Shown: piece by piece, positions 18,147-25,882 of the stretch
How the letters are laid out: every line of letters begins with the position of its first letter
How positions within the stretch are numbered: position 1 is the first letter of the stretch
From: DASUAS01 sp963809795
Lineage (GTDB): Bacteria > Actinomycetota > Acidimicrobiia > IMCC26256 > DASPTH01
Assembly (NCBI GenBank): GCA_963809795.1
Contig: CAWELN010000008.1
Span: forward strand, 124,001-188,000
Direction of reading: 5' to 3'
Length of the DNA stretch: 64,000 nt
Notes under the pieces: generated by a model
Told to the model about the DNA's origin: nothing
Database searches by the model: none
What the model saw: the letters and a program-made list of their open reading frames with translations, nothing else
Translations under genes and position numbers: made by a program

Positions 18147-18755
18147 TCAGCGGACGTCGGTGGCGAAGCCCCGTTCGATGCGCGCGAACGCGCGGTCGAG
18201 CAGCACGTCGAGCTCGGGGCCGGACGGGTCCGCAACCCAGACGTCGACCGAGACGCGCAACGCCGCGGTGCCGAGCGCGGCGAGGAGCTGGAGCTCGTCG
18301 CGCGCGACCGGCGCGTCCACGACCGGGCGCCGCTCGAGCGCGTCGACCACCGCGGCCTCCCAGCCGTGCTGGTGCTCGGCCTTGTAGGCCTGGAGCTGCG
18401 GCGAGCCCTCCACCACCTTCGAGCGGGCCACCAGCTCGGCGCGGTCGTGCAGATAGTCCGACGCCAGCGCCCGCATCGCCGCATGGAGGGCGACGACCGG
18501 AGGCTCCTGCGCGGGCCGCTCGGCGAGGACGCCGAGGAGGGTGCCGCGGCGATCGTCGGCGTCGGCGAAGAGCACGTCCTCCTTGGTGGGGAAGTAGCGG
18601 AAGAACGTGCGCGGCGACACCTCGCAGGCCTCCGCGATCTCCTCGACCGTGGTGCCGTCGAACCCGTGGCGGGTGAACAGCACCATGGCCGCGTCCTTGA
18701 GCGCCTCGCGCGTGCGGGCCTTCTTGCGTTCTCGCAGGCCGACCGCGGTGGACAT
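18147..18755 (-). CDS. TetR-family transcriptional regulator
   Basis: A 202-residue repressor. The helix-turn-helix is at the N-terminus (TREALKDAAMVLFTRHGFDG, then EEIAEACEVSPRTFFRYFPTKEDVLF), with a variable C-terminal ligand domain. It is divergent from an exporter (18845) with two palindromes between them. The start MSTAVGLRERKK at 18755 follows a CAGAAT box by 6 nt, and that box lies inside the first palindrome, so autorepression is very likely. The inducing ligand is probably a substrate of the exporter. Confidence 0.9.
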   Translation of the reverse strand: MSTAVGLRERKKARTREALKDAAMVLFTRHGFDGTTVEEIAEACEVSPRTFFRYFPTKEDVLFADADDRRGTLLGVLAERPAQEPPVVALHAAMRALASDYLHDRAELVARSKVVEGSPQLQAYKAEHQHGWEAAVVDALERRPVVDAPVARDELQLLAALGTAALRVSVDVWVADPSGPELDVLLDRAFARIERGFATDVR

Positions 18756-18759
18756 GAGA

Positions 18760-18778
18760 CCATTCTGACACAGAATGG
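18760..18778. promoter_or_regulatory. TetR operator candidate 1
   Basis: Perfect palindrome CCATTCTG-ACA-CAGAATGG, 5 nt from the tetR start codon. On the minus strand it contains the CAGAAT -10 box of tetR, so a bound repressor would block its own promoter. Confidence 0.7.
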
Positions 18779-18814
18779 CGGTTGGCAACAGCTGCAACTT
18801 GCCGGTTTGCGATA

Positions 18815-18833
18815 TCTGGCAGTTGCTGCCAGA
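18815..18833. promoter_or_regulatory. TetR operator candidate 2
   Basis: Perfect palindrome TCTGGCAG-TTG-CTGCCAGA, with the same 8+3+8 architecture as operator 1 and sharing its CAGAAT edge, 11 nt before the exporter ATG. An imperfect GGCAA/TTGCC dyad lies between the two, so dimers may bind cooperatively. Confidence 0.65.
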
Positions 18834-18844
18834 ATGATGGCGGC

Positions 18845-20500
18845 ATGGCGCTGCTGACCTCCCCCTCCGACGGCCATTCCGCCGAGCAGGCGTACGCGCG
18901 CCGGTGGTGGACGCTGGCCGTGCTCTGCCTCAGCCTGCTGATCGTGTTCGGTGGGAACTCCACCCTGAACGTCGCCCTCCCCACGCTCTCGCGTGATCTC
19001 GGGGCGACCGAGTCGCAGCTCCAGTGGGTGGTGGCGGCGTACTCGTTGGTGTTCGCCGGCATGCTCTTCACGAGCGGCGCGTTGGGCGACCGCTTCGGGC
19101 GCAAAGGCGCGCTGCAGCTCGGCCTCGGCATCTTCTTCCTCGCCAGCCTGGTCGCCTCACAGGCGACCAACACCAACCAGATCATCGCGTGTCGTGCGGT
19201 GATGGGCCTCGGTGCCGCGTTCATCATGCCGTCGACGTTGTCGATCCTCGTGAACGTGTTCCCCCCGAGGGAGCGGGCCAAGGCGATCGCCATCTGGGCC
19301 ACCACCACCGGGATCGCGGGATCGATCGGGCCGATCATCACCGGCTACGTGCTGGGGCACTTCTGGTTCGGCTCGGCGTTCCTCGTGTACCTCCCGGTGA
19401 TCGCGCTGGCGCTCGTGGGCGGCTGGTTCGTCGTGCCCAAGTCACGCGATCCCGACGAGAGCCGACTCGACCCGATCGGCGCGCTGCTGTCGATCGTCGG
19501 CGTGTCGACGCTCGTGTTCGGGCTGATCCAGGCGCCCCAGGAGGGATGGGGCGCGCCGGTCACCCTCGGGGCGTTCGCGATCGCCGCCCTCGTGCTCGCG
19601 GTGTTCGCGTGGTGGGAGATGCACACCGACGAGCCCATGCTCGACATGCACTACTTCCGCAACCCCGCGTTCAGCGTGGGGAGCGGCGCGATGATGCTCG
19701 TCTTCCTCGCCATGTACGGCGTGATGTTCCTGATGACGCAGTACTTCCAGCTCGTGCTCGGGTTCTCGGCCCTCGGCGCGGCGCTGCGACTCGTCCCCAT
19801 CGCGATGATCATGCTGGTGGTGACGCCGTTCACCCCGCGCATCACGTACCGCTTCGGCAGCAACCGGGCGGTGTCGTTCGGCATGGGGCTCATCGCGCTG
19901 GGCTTCTTCCTGTTCACCCGGCTCGACCTGCACACCCCGCTCTGGTTCGTGTGGCTGGCCCTCGTCCCGCTCATGACCGGCGTCTCGATGTCGATGTCGC
20001 CGATGACCGCGTCGATCATGTCGGCCGTCCCGGAGAGCCGCGCCGGCGCCGGCTCGGCGATGAACGATGCGACGCGCGAATTCGGCGCCGCACTCGGGAT
20101 CGCGGTGCTGGGAAGCATCGCCGCCTCGCAGTACTCGAGTCATCTGCACGATGCGCTCGCCCGTCTACCGGGATCGGCGCGTGACGCCGCGGGATCGTCG
20201 CTGGCCGGCGCGCTGCATGCCGCCGACAAGCTGTCGGCGGGTGCGGCCGGCGTGTTCGTGACCGCCGCCCGCACCGCCTTCGTCGACGGCATCCACGTCG
20301 CCGCGATCTTCGGCGTCGCGCTGGCGGTCATCGCGTCGTTCCTCACCCTGCGATTCCTGCCCCGCCACTTGAAGCAGACCGGTGCGATGCACTCACCCGT
20401 CGAGGCGCTGGAGAACGCGGCGGAGTTCGGGATCGGGGGCGCCATGCCGGTGTTCCCCGACGAGCCGCGCGCCCCGGAGAGCACCGCAGCGCGACACTGA
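18845..20500 (+). CDS. MFS exporter, DHA2 family, TetR-controlled
   Basis: A 551-residue 14-helix exporter (EmrB/QacA type): FGGNSTLNVALPTLSRDLG, WVVAAYSLVFAGMLFTSGALGDRFGRKGAL (motif A), and MGLGAAFIMPSTLSILVNVFPPRERAKAIAIW (motif C region). It ends with a soluble acidic tail. It shares its 89-bp divergent control region with the TetR gene, and the operator next to its start implies induction when the repressor binds ligand. The likely role is drug or toxic-metabolite efflux. The start at 18845 (MALLTSPSDG) follows the second operator. Confidence 0.9.
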   Translation: MALLTSPSDGHSAEQAYARRWWTLAVLCLSLLIVFGGNSTLNVALPTLSRDLGATESQLQWVVAAYSLVFAGMLFTSGALGDRFGRKGALQLGLGIFFLASLVASQATNTNQIIACRAVMGLGAAFIMPSTLSILVNVFPPRERAKAIAIWATTTGIAGSIGPIITGYVLGHFWFGSAFLVYLPVIALALVGGWFVVPKSRDPDESRLDPIGALLSIVGVSTLVFGLIQAPQEGWGAPVTLGAFAIAALVLAVFAWWEMHTDEPMLDMHYFRNPAFSVGSGAMMLVFLAMYGVMFLMTQYFQLVLGFSALGAALRLVPIAMIMLVVTPFTPRITYRFGSNRAVSFGMGLIALGFFLFTRLDLHTPLWFVWLALVPLMTGVSMSMSPMTASIMSAVPESRAGAGSAMNDATREFGAALGIAVLGSIAASQYSSHLHDALARLPGSARDAAGSSLAGALHAADKLSAGAAGVFVTAARTAFVDGIHVAAIFGVALAVIASFLTLRFLPRHLKQTGAMHSPVEALENAAEFGIGGAMPVFPDEPRAPESTAARH

Positions 20501-20539
20501 CGGCCGCCATCCACCGGTCGCATCAGGAGGGGACCAGCG

Positions 20540-22063
20540 GTGTCGCGCCGTCGCGCCAAGACCTCGAGCGTGCTCGCGCTCGCGCTCGTGCTGGTCCCGG
20601 TCGCCGGTGGCGTCACCCGGGCGGGCGCGGTGCCGCCCCGCGGCGTCCTCGGCGGAACGCCCCACACCGTGCGCCTCCGGCCGGTCGTCGGGGAGGTCGG
20701 GCCCGCGCCGCGCCGTCGACCCGGCCGGGCGACCCGGGCGACCAGGGCGGCCCGGCTGGCCTCGAGCGCCGCGGTCGCGGCGTGCGACCCGTCCCAGGTG
20801 GGCGCGATGCGGGCGGCGCCCGACGCCACCGCCGGCGCCGACCCGGCCGGCGCGTGTGTCCTGTCCGGCGCCCGCGGCGCGCCGCGCTCCCGGCCGCGAC
20901 ACCTCCTCGGACCGGCAGGCCTCAGTGGCAACGACGTCGCCTCCGTCAGCATCACCGCGCACGGGCGGCGGCGGTACGCGCTGGCGTTGCGCGTGGTCGG
21001 ATCGCGCGAGCAGACCCTCGACGCGTTCGTCGCCGCCCACTTCCATCAGCGAGCGGCGGTGACGCTCGACGGCGACACCGTGGCGATCGTCGACCTGCAA
21101 CCGGAAGCGTCGCAGTTCACGAGCACCGAGGGCGTCTTCGAGGTCGCGCCCGGCCGCGGGTTCTCCGCGACGACCGCGCACGATCTTCGGGACGCGTTCG
21201 GGGAGGCGCGCGACGAGCAGCTGGTGGGACTGCTCCAGTCGGCGACGATGACCCGCGCCGCTCGTGCCATCGTGGCGTCGGTGACCGCGAGCGTCGACGA
21301 CCGGTCCCAGTTCGTGAGCGACTGCCGGGTCCGCGAGGTGCCCAACTCGGTCGTGCTGGGGTGCTTCGGCCACGAGACCCTGCGCGTCCTGCAGGTCGAC
21401 CGGCCCGATCTCGCCCCGGTGATGGTGGTGTCGGCCGCGCACGAGATGCTGCACGGTGCATACCTGCAGCTCGGTCGGCGCGAACGTCACCGCATCGACG
21501 ACGAGCTCGAGCGGGTGTACTCGACCATCGACGACCCGGAGCTGAGCGACCTGGTTGCGGAGTACGCCGAGCGCGAGCCCGGCCAGCGCGACAACGAGCT
21601 GCACTCACTGCTCGGCACTCAGGTGCGGAACCTCTCACCCCGCCTGGAGCGCTACTACCGCCGTTACTTCCGCGACCGGCAGGCGGTCGTCGGCGCGTTC
21701 GAGAGCTACCACCAGATCTTCACCGCGCTCGAGCAGCGTCACGACGCCCTGCGGGCCCAGCTCGACGCGCTCGACGCCCAGCTCGACGACCTCAACCACC
21801 GGTACGACGACGCCAAGGCGCGGGCGGTCGACCTGCGCGGGCAGATCGAGTCACTCCGGGCGCAGGGGCGCATCGGCGAGTCCAACGACCTCGTCCCAGC
21901 GCAGAACGCGGCCGCCGACGAGGTGAACGCACTCGTCGACCAGGGCGTCGCGCTGGAGGACCAGTACGACGCGGTGGTCACCGAGTACAACGCGGTCGTG
22001 TCGAGCGCACACGAGCTCTACGACGCGATCAGTGCCGTTCCCCCGACGGCACCGACGTCCTGA
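20540..22063 (+). CDS. secreted HExxH protein with SecD-head-like and coiled-coil regions
   Basis: A 507-residue protein from GTG 20540. A signal peptide (SSVLALALVLVPVAGGVTRAGA) leads a low-complexity Arg/Ala region. Residues about 125-215 (LLGPAGLSGNDVASVSIT ... VTLDGDTVAIVDLQPE ... FTSTEG) resemble the P1-head domain of SecD/SecF. A zincin motif AHEMLHGAY (HEMLH) follows near residue 298, with EDELERV and NELHSLLGTQV offering further ligands. The C-terminus is a coiled coil (LRAQLDALDAQLDDLNHRYDDAKARA). The domain assignment is from motifs only; a cell-surface metalloprotease is plausible. It follows the exporter gene by 39 nt. Confidence 0.6.
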   Translation: MSRRRAKTSSVLALALVLVPVAGGVTRAGAVPPRGVLGGTPHTVRLRPVVGEVGPAPRRRPGRATRATRAARLASSAAVAACDPSQVGAMRAAPDATAGADPAGACVLSGARGAPRSRPRHLLGPAGLSGNDVASVSITAHGRRRYALALRVVGSREQTLDAFVAAHFHQRAAVTLDGDTVAIVDLQPEASQFTSTEGVFEVAPGRGFSATTAHDLRDAFGEARDEQLVGLLQSATMTRAARAIVASVTASVDDRSQFVSDCRVREVPNSVVLGCFGHETLRVLQVDRPDLAPVMVVSAAHEMLHGAYLQLGRRERHRIDDELERVYSTIDDPELSDLVAEYAEREPGQRDNELHSLLGTQVRNLSPRLERYYRRYFRDRQAVVGAFESYHQIFTALEQRHDALRAQLDALDAQLDDLNHRYDDAKARAVDLRGQIESLRAQGRIGESNDLVPAQNAAADEVNALVDQGVALEDQYDAVVTEYNAVVSSAHELYDAISAVPPTAPTS

Positions 22064-22094
22064 TCGCCCGACCCGGTCGCGTACGCTCCTCGCC

Positions 22095-22523
22095 GTGACC
22101 ACCGACGGAGGAGCGACCGTGGAGCCGGCCCCGGAGCGCGCGACGGCACCGCGCATCCTCGTGAGCTTCGACATCGACGGCACCATGGAGTTCGGTGACC
22201 CGCCCGGTCCGGTCTCCGCCGAGGTGGCGCGCGAGCTGGTCGGTCGGGGCTACATCGTCGGCGTGGCGTCCGACTGGCCCCGTTCGAGCCAGCAGCCGCT
22301 GTGGTCACGTCACGGCGTCGAGCCGGAGTTCGTCGGCGGGAAGCACCACCTCCACGAGGTGAAGGAGCAGTTCGCCGCCGACCGCTACGTGCACGTCGGC
22401 GACACCGAGGTCGACGAGCGCTACGCGCTGCTCGCCGGCTTCGAGTTCCTCCACGTGGAGCAGCTCGAGCTGCCGGTCGTGGCCGACTCGATCCACGATG
22501 CCGAGTGGACGCCGTCGGCCTGA
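22095..22523 (+). CDS. small HAD-like hydrolase
   Basis: A 142-residue protein with motif I SFDIDGTMEFGD and a late VHVGDTEVDERYA (motif IV). It has essentially no cap domain, so it is among the smallest HAD folds; substrate access would be open, as in polynucleotide or protein phosphatases. GTG 22095 is taken as the start, with a TACGCT box 7 nt upstream (leaderless). Catalytic Asp residues of motif I and motif IV are present, so activity is plausible. The natural substrate is unknown. Confidence 0.7.
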   Translation: MTTDGGATVEPAPERATAPRILVSFDIDGTMEFGDPPGPVSAEVARELVGRGYIVGVASDWPRSSQQPLWSRHGVEPEFVGGKHHLHEVKEQFAADRYVHVGDTEVDERYALLAGFEFLHVEQLELPVVADSIHDAEWTPSA

Positions 22524-22541
22524 CCCGCCCGGCGCGCGGAC

Positions 22542-23468
22542 TCAGCCGGCCGTCGTGTCCTCGAACTTCTCCATCGCCCGGAACGGGGGCACGCCGGGGT
22601 CACGGTCCTTGAACAGGAGGTCACGACCGTCGGCCAGCGCCTGCAGGTTCCACTTCGCGTCCGAGCTGATCTGGGTCGCCGGGCGCCAGCCGTCGAGGAT
22701 CTGGGCGATGCCACCGCTGATCTTGAGCACCTGGCCGGTGACGCCCTCGGTGAGCGGCGACGCCAGCCACACCGCGCCGGCCGCGGGGTTGTCGGGCGAC
22801 ATCATCGGGTTGTCGGCGAGCTCCTCACCGCTGCCGACGGTGCCGAGCAACCGCGTCGCGGCAACGGGGGCGATCGAGTTCACCCGCACGCCCGAACGCC
22901 CGAGCTCGCGCGCCAGCACGATCGTCATGCTCGCGATGCCGGCCTTGGCCGCGGCGTAGTTCACCTGCCCCGCGTTGCCGTAGAGGCCCGACTCGGAGGC
23001 GGTGGTGACGACCGACGCGTTGGTGGGCTCGCCCGTCTCCTTGGCCTTCGCCCGCCAGTAGGCGCCGGCGAAGCGGATCGGCGCGAAGTGGCCCTTGAGG
23101 TGGACGCGAATGACGGAGTCGAACTCCTCCTCGGACATGTTGAAGCTCATCTTGTCGCGCAGGATGCCGGCGTTGCAGATGAGCACGTCGAGGCCACCGA
23201 AGGTGTCGATCGCCTGCTGCACCATGCCCTCGGCGCCGCTCCAGCTCGCACAGTCGTCGTAGTTCGCCACGCCGTCGCCGCCGCCGGCCTTGATCTCGTC
23301 GACGACCTGCTGCGCCGGCGTCTGGTCGGCGCCCTCGCCCGCGCCCGATCCGCCGAGGTCGTTCACGACCACGCGCGCGCCCTCGCTCGCGAGGAGCAGC
23401 GCCTCGGAGCGTCCGATGCCGCGGCCCGCGCCGGTGACGATCGCAACCTTGCCGTCGAAGAGTCCCAT
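22542..23468 (-). CDS. SDR, 17-beta-HSD4/3-hydroxyacyl-CoA dehydrogenase-like
   Basis: A 308-residue SDR. NAD motif TGAGRGIGR, then VVVNDLGGSGAGEGAD. The extended GG-rich loop after strand 2 and ICNAGILRDKMSFNMSEEEFDSVIRVHLKGHF are typical of the peroxisomal multifunctional-enzyme/HSD17B4-like family, which oxidises 3-hydroxyacyl-CoA or steroid CoA thioesters. The catalytic set Ser (TTASESG), Tyr-Lys (YAAAK) is intact. It is about 60 residues longer than minimal SDRs. It is divergent from an acyl-CoA thioesterase, which supports a role in acyl-CoA metabolism. Confidence 0.85.
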   Translation of the reverse strand: MGLFDGKVAIVTGAGRGIGRSEALLLASEGARVVVNDLGGSGAGEGADQTPAQQVVDEIKAGGGDGVANYDDCASWSGAEGMVQQAIDTFGGLDVLICNAGILRDKMSFNMSEEEFDSVIRVHLKGHFAPIRFAGAYWRAKAKETGEPTNASVVTTASESGLYGNAGQVNYAAAKAGIASMTIVLARELGRSGVRVNSIAPVAATRLLGTVGSGEELADNPMMSPDNPAAGAVWLASPLTEGVTGQVLKISGGIAQILDGWRPATQISSDAKWNLQALADGRDLLFKDRDPGVPPFRAMEKFEDTTAG

Positions 23469-23555
23469 CGATCCCGTTCCCCTGTCGGTTCCAGTCCGGG
23501 CAGCGAGGCTAGCGACAAGTCCGTCGTCGTCACCACCGGCGGATACCGTCCTCCG

Positions 23556-24380
23556 ATGGCCACGTCACCGGAGCTGCCCCGCGTGTCGACGCTCGCGGAG
23601 CTCCTCGACCTCGAGGAGCTCGACCGCGACCTCTACCGGGCGCACAACCCGCGCCGCCCGTTCACGGCGCACCTCTACGGCGGGCAGGTCGCGGCGCAGG
23701 CGCTCCGGGCGGCCGGGATGACCGTGCCCGAGGGCCGCTTCGCCCACTCGCTGCACGGCTACTACCTCCGGTCGGGCGAGGCCGACCACCCCACGATCAT
23801 GCGGGTGACGCGCGACCGCGACGGCCGTTCGTTCTCGGCCCGCCACGTCGTCGCGCTCCAGCACGGTGAGGCGATCTTCACCGCGTCGGCGTCGTTCCAC
23901 GTCGACGAGGAGAGCGGCGACTTCTCGGGCGTGCCGTTCCCCGACGACGTCCCGGCACCCGAAACCCTGACCGAGGAGGGCGGGAACGAGGACGTGATGT
24001 TCCGCATGCGCCCGGTGCTCGACGGGTCGCACGGTCCCGACGACCTGCGGGTGTCGCGTCGCATCTGGGGCCGAACGCGCGAGCCCTTGCCCGACGACCG
24101 CGAGGTGCACGCGTGCGCGCTCGTGTACTTCTCGGACATGAGCACGGGCTTCATCGAGCTCGACGTCCCCGGGCTCCCACGCGGTGGGACCAGCCTCGAC
24201 CACACCATCTACTTCCACCGTCCGACGCGCGCCGACGACTGGTTGTTCATGGAGCTCGAACCGGTGTCGGCGGCCGGCGCGCGCGGCGTGTACCGCGGGT
24301 CGATCCACGACCGGAACGGACGGTTGGCGGCGACGCTGGTCCAGGAGAACCTGATGCGCCCACCACCGCCCTCGGGCTGA
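23556..24380 (+). CDS. tesB: acyl-CoA thioesterase II
   Basis: A 274-residue double-hotdog thioesterase: LYGGQVAAQALRAAGMTVPEGRFAHSLHGYYLR in the first domain and SLDHTIYFHRP ... ARGVYRGSIHDRNGRLAATLVQENLMR in the second. These are the hallmarks of TesB, which hydrolyses medium- and long-chain acyl-CoA. The conserved Asp of the second domain (SLDHT) and the Thr/Gln positions (VQENL) are present. A TACCGT box lies 6 nt before the ATG (leaderless). Its divergent neighbour is the hydroxyacyl-CoA SDR. Confidence 0.85.
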   Translation: MATSPELPRVSTLAELLDLEELDRDLYRAHNPRRPFTAHLYGGQVAAQALRAAGMTVPEGRFAHSLHGYYLRSGEADHPTIMRVTRDRDGRSFSARHVVALQHGEAIFTASASFHVDEESGDFSGVPFPDDVPAPETLTEEGGNEDVMFRMRPVLDGSHGPDDLRVSRRIWGRTREPLPDDREVHACALVYFSDMSTGFIELDVPGLPRGGTSLDHTIYFHRPTRADDWLFMELEPVSAAGARGVYRGSIHDRNGRLAATLVQENLMRPPPPSG

Positions 24381-24384
24381 GGTC

Positions 24385-24816
24385 TCAGCGGGCGCCGATG
24401 TACCCGACGAGATCGTCGCGCTCGCCCTCGAGCTCGGAGATCCGGCTCTTCACCACATCGCCGATGCTCACGATGCCGGCGAGGGCACCGTCGGCGTCGA
24501 CCACCGGGACGTGGCGGATGCGCCGCTCGGTCATCGTGCGGGCGAGGTCCTCGACCGACGTCTCCTTGGTGCAGGTCACGACGTCGACGGTCATGATCTC
24601 CGCGACCTGCCGGTCGAGCAGGGCCCCGCCGTCGTCCGCCAGCCGCCGGACCACGTCGCGCTCCGACACGATGCCGGCGATGGCGTCGTCCGCGGTGACG
24701 ACCACGGCGCCGATGCGCTGCTCGGCGAGCAGGTCGAGCAGGTCCCGCACCGTCGCGGCGGGCGGGATGGTGGCGACGAAGTCGCCCTTCGCACGAAGCA
24801 CGGTCACGATCAGCAT
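24385..24816 (-). CDS. CBS-domain pair protein
   Basis: A 143-residue cytoplasmic protein consisting of two CBS domains (TVRDLLDLLAEQRIGAVVVTADDAIAGIVSERDVVRRL and SVEDLARTMTERRIRHVPVVDADGALAGIVSIGDVVKSR). Such stand-alone pairs bind adenosine nucleotides as energy sensors. GGAGGAGG lies before the ATG (MLIVTVLRAKGDF), so this gene uses a leader and ribosome site. Its target is not evident from the neighbours. Confidence 0.85.
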   Translation of the reverse strand: MLIVTVLRAKGDFVATIPPAATVRDLLDLLAEQRIGAVVVTADDAIAGIVSERDVVRRLADDGGALLDRQVAEIMTVDVVTCTKETSVEDLARTMTERRIRHVPVVDADGALAGIVSIGDVVKSRISELEGERDDLVGYIGAR

Positions 24817-24859
24817 CGCGTCCTCCTCCGGCTGTGGAGATTCCCCCTAGTGTCGCGCC

Positions 24860-25378
24860 ATGCGCACCGCCCTGCTCACCATCCTGCTGGCGCTGGGCCT
24901 CTCCGCATGCCTGCCGCCGGGCCCGCCGGCACCGGCCAACGGCCGTCTCCCCGACAGCTCGCTCACCACGGTCACGCCCACGTGCCGGACCGCCAACGAC
25001 GTCGCCGACCCCCTGCGGCGCCTGCTCGACGCCGCCGCGGCCGATGGCGTCGCGGTCAGGCCCGAGACGAGCTCCTACACCGCGCCGCTCCCCGGGCCAC
25101 CGCGCATCGAGTCGTGCTACCGGTCGTTCGAGATGCAACAGTGGTGGCGCGACTTCTACTGCTTCTTCGGCAACTGCAGCCTGGCCGCGGTTCCCGGCAC
25201 CAGCGTGCACGGATGGGGCCGCGCCGTCGACTTCGAGGACGCGGGTGGCGAGCTGACCTTCGACTCCGTCGGATACCACTGGTTGAAGGCGAATGCGGGG
25301 CGCTTCGGGTTCGTGCATCCGGCCTGGGCGGAGCCCGGTCAGTCCTCGTCCGAGGCCTGGCACTGGGAGCTGCCATGA
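24860..25378 (+). CDS. VanY-like D-Ala-D-Ala carboxypeptidase lipoprotein
   Basis: A 172-residue lipoprotein: MRTALLTILLALGLSACLPP gives a clear lipobox LSAC. The C-terminal domain has ESCYRSFEMQQWW, VHGWGRAVDFED and EAWHWELP, the SxHxxGxAxD-like and ExxHWE metal-site pattern of the LAS/VanY-D-Ala-D-Ala-carboxypeptidase family. It probably trims peptidoglycan stem peptides outside the membrane. A TAGTGT box sits 6 nt before the ATG. It is convergent with a small NTF2-fold gene. Confidence 0.8.
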   Translation: MRTALLTILLALGLSACLPPGPPAPANGRLPDSSLTTVTPTCRTANDVADPLRRLLDAAAADGVAVRPETSSYTAPLPGPPRIESCYRSFEMQQWWRDFYCFFGNCSLAAVPGTSVHGWGRAVDFEDAGGELTFDSVGYHWLKANAGRFGFVHPAWAEPGQSSSEAWHWELP

Positions 25379-25382
25379 CCCG

Positions 25383-25778
25383 TCAGCCGTCGGGGATCAT
25401 CTTCCGCGTCACGAAGCGCCAGCGGCCGTCGTCGCGCCGCAGGGTGTCCTCGTAGCGCCCCGAGATCACGAGCTTCGACTCGGCCGCGCCACCTGCCGTC
25501 GACCACATCTGCAGGTAGAGGCGCGCGGTGGCGTCGCTCCCCGTGCCCTCGATCGACACGTTCGTGACCAGGTGGCGGGCGCCCGGCGCCATGCTCGGGA
25601 CGAGCGCCGCGAAGTCGCGGAGCTCGTTGCTGCCCTTCACGACGTTGAACCCGGTGTCGAGCGATCCGTCGTCGGTGAACAGCGCCGCGAACTCCTCGCC
25701 GTCACCGGCGTCGACGATGTGGTTGTAGTCGGCGATCAGCTTCTGGATCGCCAGGATGTCGTCGGTCGCCAGGGTCAT
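25383..25778 (-). CDS. SnoaL-like (NTF2-fold) protein
   Basis: A 131-residue NTF2-fold protein: DDILAIQKLIADYNHIVDAGDGEEFAALFTDDGSLDTGF, ARHLVTNVSIEG, ARLYLQMWSTAG, and GRYEDTLRRDDGRWRFVTRKM. It is the dehydratase/isomerase-like subtype with the DGRWR signature. It could turn over or bind a small hydrophobic or aromatic substrate. Asp and His residues at the pocket are present. It is transcribed opposite to, and convergent with, the VanY-like gene. Confidence 0.8.
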   Translation of the reverse strand: MTLATDDILAIQKLIADYNHIVDAGDGEEFAALFTDDGSLDTGFNVVKGSNELRDFAALVPSMAPGARHLVTNVSIEGTGSDATARLYLQMWSTAGGAAESKLVISGRYEDTLRRDDGRWRFVTRKMIPDG

Positions 25779-25882
25779 GGCGCTCCTCCCAAATCGGTAC
25801 CGGCCCGGCATTCTGCCACCGCGCGCCCGGCCATTGCGTCGCAGCTCGCCATGGCGATGAAGGTGGGCGGTCCCGCGTGCGG

